A stretch of 54,903 nucleotides of DNA. Source: Desulfovirgula thermocuniculi DSM 16036 (GTDB lineage Bacteria > Bacillota > Desulfotomaculia > Desulfotomaculales > Desulfovirgulaceae). This document shows, in pieces, positions 54,384 to 54,903 of the stretch. The translations under genes and the position numbers were made by a program. Within the stretch, counting starts at the first letter, position 1; every line of letters begins with the position of its first letter. The notes beneath the pieces are model-generated. The model ran no database searches. It saw only the letters and a program-made list of their open reading frames with translations, and was not told where the DNA came from. The stretch covers positions 1-54,903 of the forward strand of contig NZ_AUBR01000018.1 in assembly GCF_000429345.1 (NCBI RefSeq), written 5' to 3'.

Positions 54384-54713
54384 ATGGCCACTATTGAGGA
54401 TTTTTTAGCGGTTGACATGCGCGTGGGGCGGGTGCTGCAAGCGGAGGAATTTCCCGAAGCGCGTAAACCCGCCTACAAACTAACTATTGACTTTGGCCCC
54501 CTGGGAATAAAAAAGTCCAGCGCCCAGATCACCGCTCTTTATCGCCCGGAGGAACTGGTAGGTCGCCTGGTGGTGGCGGTAGTAAACCTCCCGCCCAGGC
54601 GGGTGGCCGGTTTTCCTTCGGAGGTCCTGGTGCTGGGAGTGCCCGACGAAAAGGGCGATGTAGTCTTGTTGCAGCCCGACCGGGAAGTGCCCCTTGGAGT
54701 GAGGGTGTTCTAA
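54384..54713 (+). CDS. csaA: CsaA-like tRNA-binding protein
   Basis: 109 residues: an OB-fold tRNA-binding domain like the C-terminus of methionyl-tRNA synthetase. IEDFLAVDMRVGRVLQAEEFPEARKPAYKL (about 4-33), SSAQIT, GRLVVAVVNLPPRRVAGFPSEVLVLG and the ending are CsaA. CsaA has been described as a tRNA-binding or export-related chaperone. It is the first gene after the T-box, where glyQ would be expected beside recO. ATG after AAGGGAG. Confidence 0.9.
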   Translation: MATIEDFLAVDMRVGRVLQAEEFPEARKPAYKLTIDFGPLGIKKSSAQITALYRPEELVGRLVVAVVNLPPRRVAGFPSEVLVLGVPDEKGDVVLLQPDREVPLGVRVF

Positions 54714-54739
54714 TTTTTTACAAAAGCCCCGCTAGAATG

Positions 54740-54760
54740 CCCCCGATTTTTAATCGGGGG
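54740..54760. mobile_element. Palindrome, possible left end of an IS200/IS605-type element
   Basis: CCCCCGATT-ttt-AATCGGGGG, a 9-bp perfect hairpin followed by ATGAATGG. Subterminal palindromes of this kind mark the ends of IS200/IS605 elements, and the tnpB start lies 67 bases on. It could instead be the csaA terminator. Confidence 0.5.
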
Positions 54761-54826
54761 ATGAATGGCGGCTTGGTTTTTCTCTCCGGTCGTGCTAAAA
54801 TTTAAGCAGGCCGGAGGAGATGTTAA

Positions 54827-54903
54827 ATGCAGACGGTAACCCTCAAAACAAAGCTCCTGCCTCCCAACAAGGGCAAGCTGGAAAAGATGACCCGCATGCT
54901 GGA
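54827..54903 (+). CDS. tnpB: TnpB / IS200-IS605 OrfB protein (5' end only)
   Basis: The first 25 codons read MQTVTLKTKLLPPNKGKLEK then MTRML, the usual start of TnpB-type proteins (RNA-guided nucleases of IS200/IS605 elements). ATG after GGAGGAG. The window ends here, so the RuvC domain, the right end and any omega-RNA cannot be checked. Confidence 0.75.
   Translation, partial: MQTVTLKTKLLPPNKGKLEKMTRML

Noticed and set aside
1-54903. CRISPR arrays, tRNA or rRNA genes, prophage
   Set aside because: No spaced direct repeats, no cloverleaf or rRNA sequences and no phage structural genes were seen; the holin-family protein at 8917 is a YvlD-like housekeeping membrane protein.

Overview
The window looks like chromosomal DNA of an anaerobic, endospore-forming, probably thermophilic Firmicute of the Peptococcaceae / Desulfotomaculum-Carboxydothermus type. 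Evidence: sporulation genes (spoIIP, yqfC, yqfD, cwlD); a thermosome-like group III chaperonin inside the hrcA-grpE-dnaK-dnaJ operon; selenocysteine use (selD with an in-frame UGA, next to yedF); an HdrBC-like electron-transfer pair; high GC; frequent GTG/TTG starts with strong Shine-Dalgarno (SD) sites. The genus is an inference.

Layout. 1-0.8 kb: a partial metallo-beta-lactamase-fold gene and rpsT on the minus strand. 0.9-8.4 kb: a TrmB-type regulator with a palindromic operator on its own promoter, then an acyl-CoA cluster (thiolase, acyl-CoA dehydrogenase, two acyl-CoA synthetases, 3-hydroxyacyl-CoA dehydrogenase; no crotonase), closed by a clear terminator. 8.4-10.3 kb: small membrane proteins and spoIIP. 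10.4-23.5 kb: a conserved housekeeping block (lepA, hemW, CIRCE-hrcA-chaperonin-grpE-dnaK-dnaJ, prmA, rsmE, mtaB, HIT protein, rpsU). 23.6-35.2 kb: the most interesting metabolic region, with DUF3870, a switch-like leader, a TRAP transporter (dctPQM), a second leader with a 19-bp terminator, then prpF-like isomerase, NAD-type isocitrate dehydrogenase, 2Fe-2S/4Fe-4S protein, SdhA/FrdA-like flavoprotein, aconitase, hdrC-like and hdrB-like genes. I read it as an uptake and catabolism (or reduction) module for an aconitate-like tricarboxylate, using a membrane-anchor-free flavoprotein complex. 35.2-39.4 kb: an MFS transporter and a copper ATPase whose leader holds a CsoR-like palindrome, a promoter, an 18-residue Cys/His peptide and an intrinsic terminator. 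39.4-41.1 kb: selD-yedF. 41.2-48.1 kb: the yqfCD-phoH-pgpH-ybeY-dgkA-cdd-era cluster. 48.1-54.9 kb: corA, ubiX, arginine decarboxylase, amj, an L,D-transpeptidase, cwlD, recO, DUF4342, then a glycine-type T-box leader placed before csaA rather than glyQS, and the 5' end of an IS200/IS605-type tnpB.

The main candidates for something undescribed are the tricarboxylate/HdrBC operon with its two switch-like leaders, the copA leader peptide with attenuator, and the T-box/csaA/tnpB junction. No tRNA, rRNA or CRISPR array was seen. All product names come from reading the sequence; no database search was possible.
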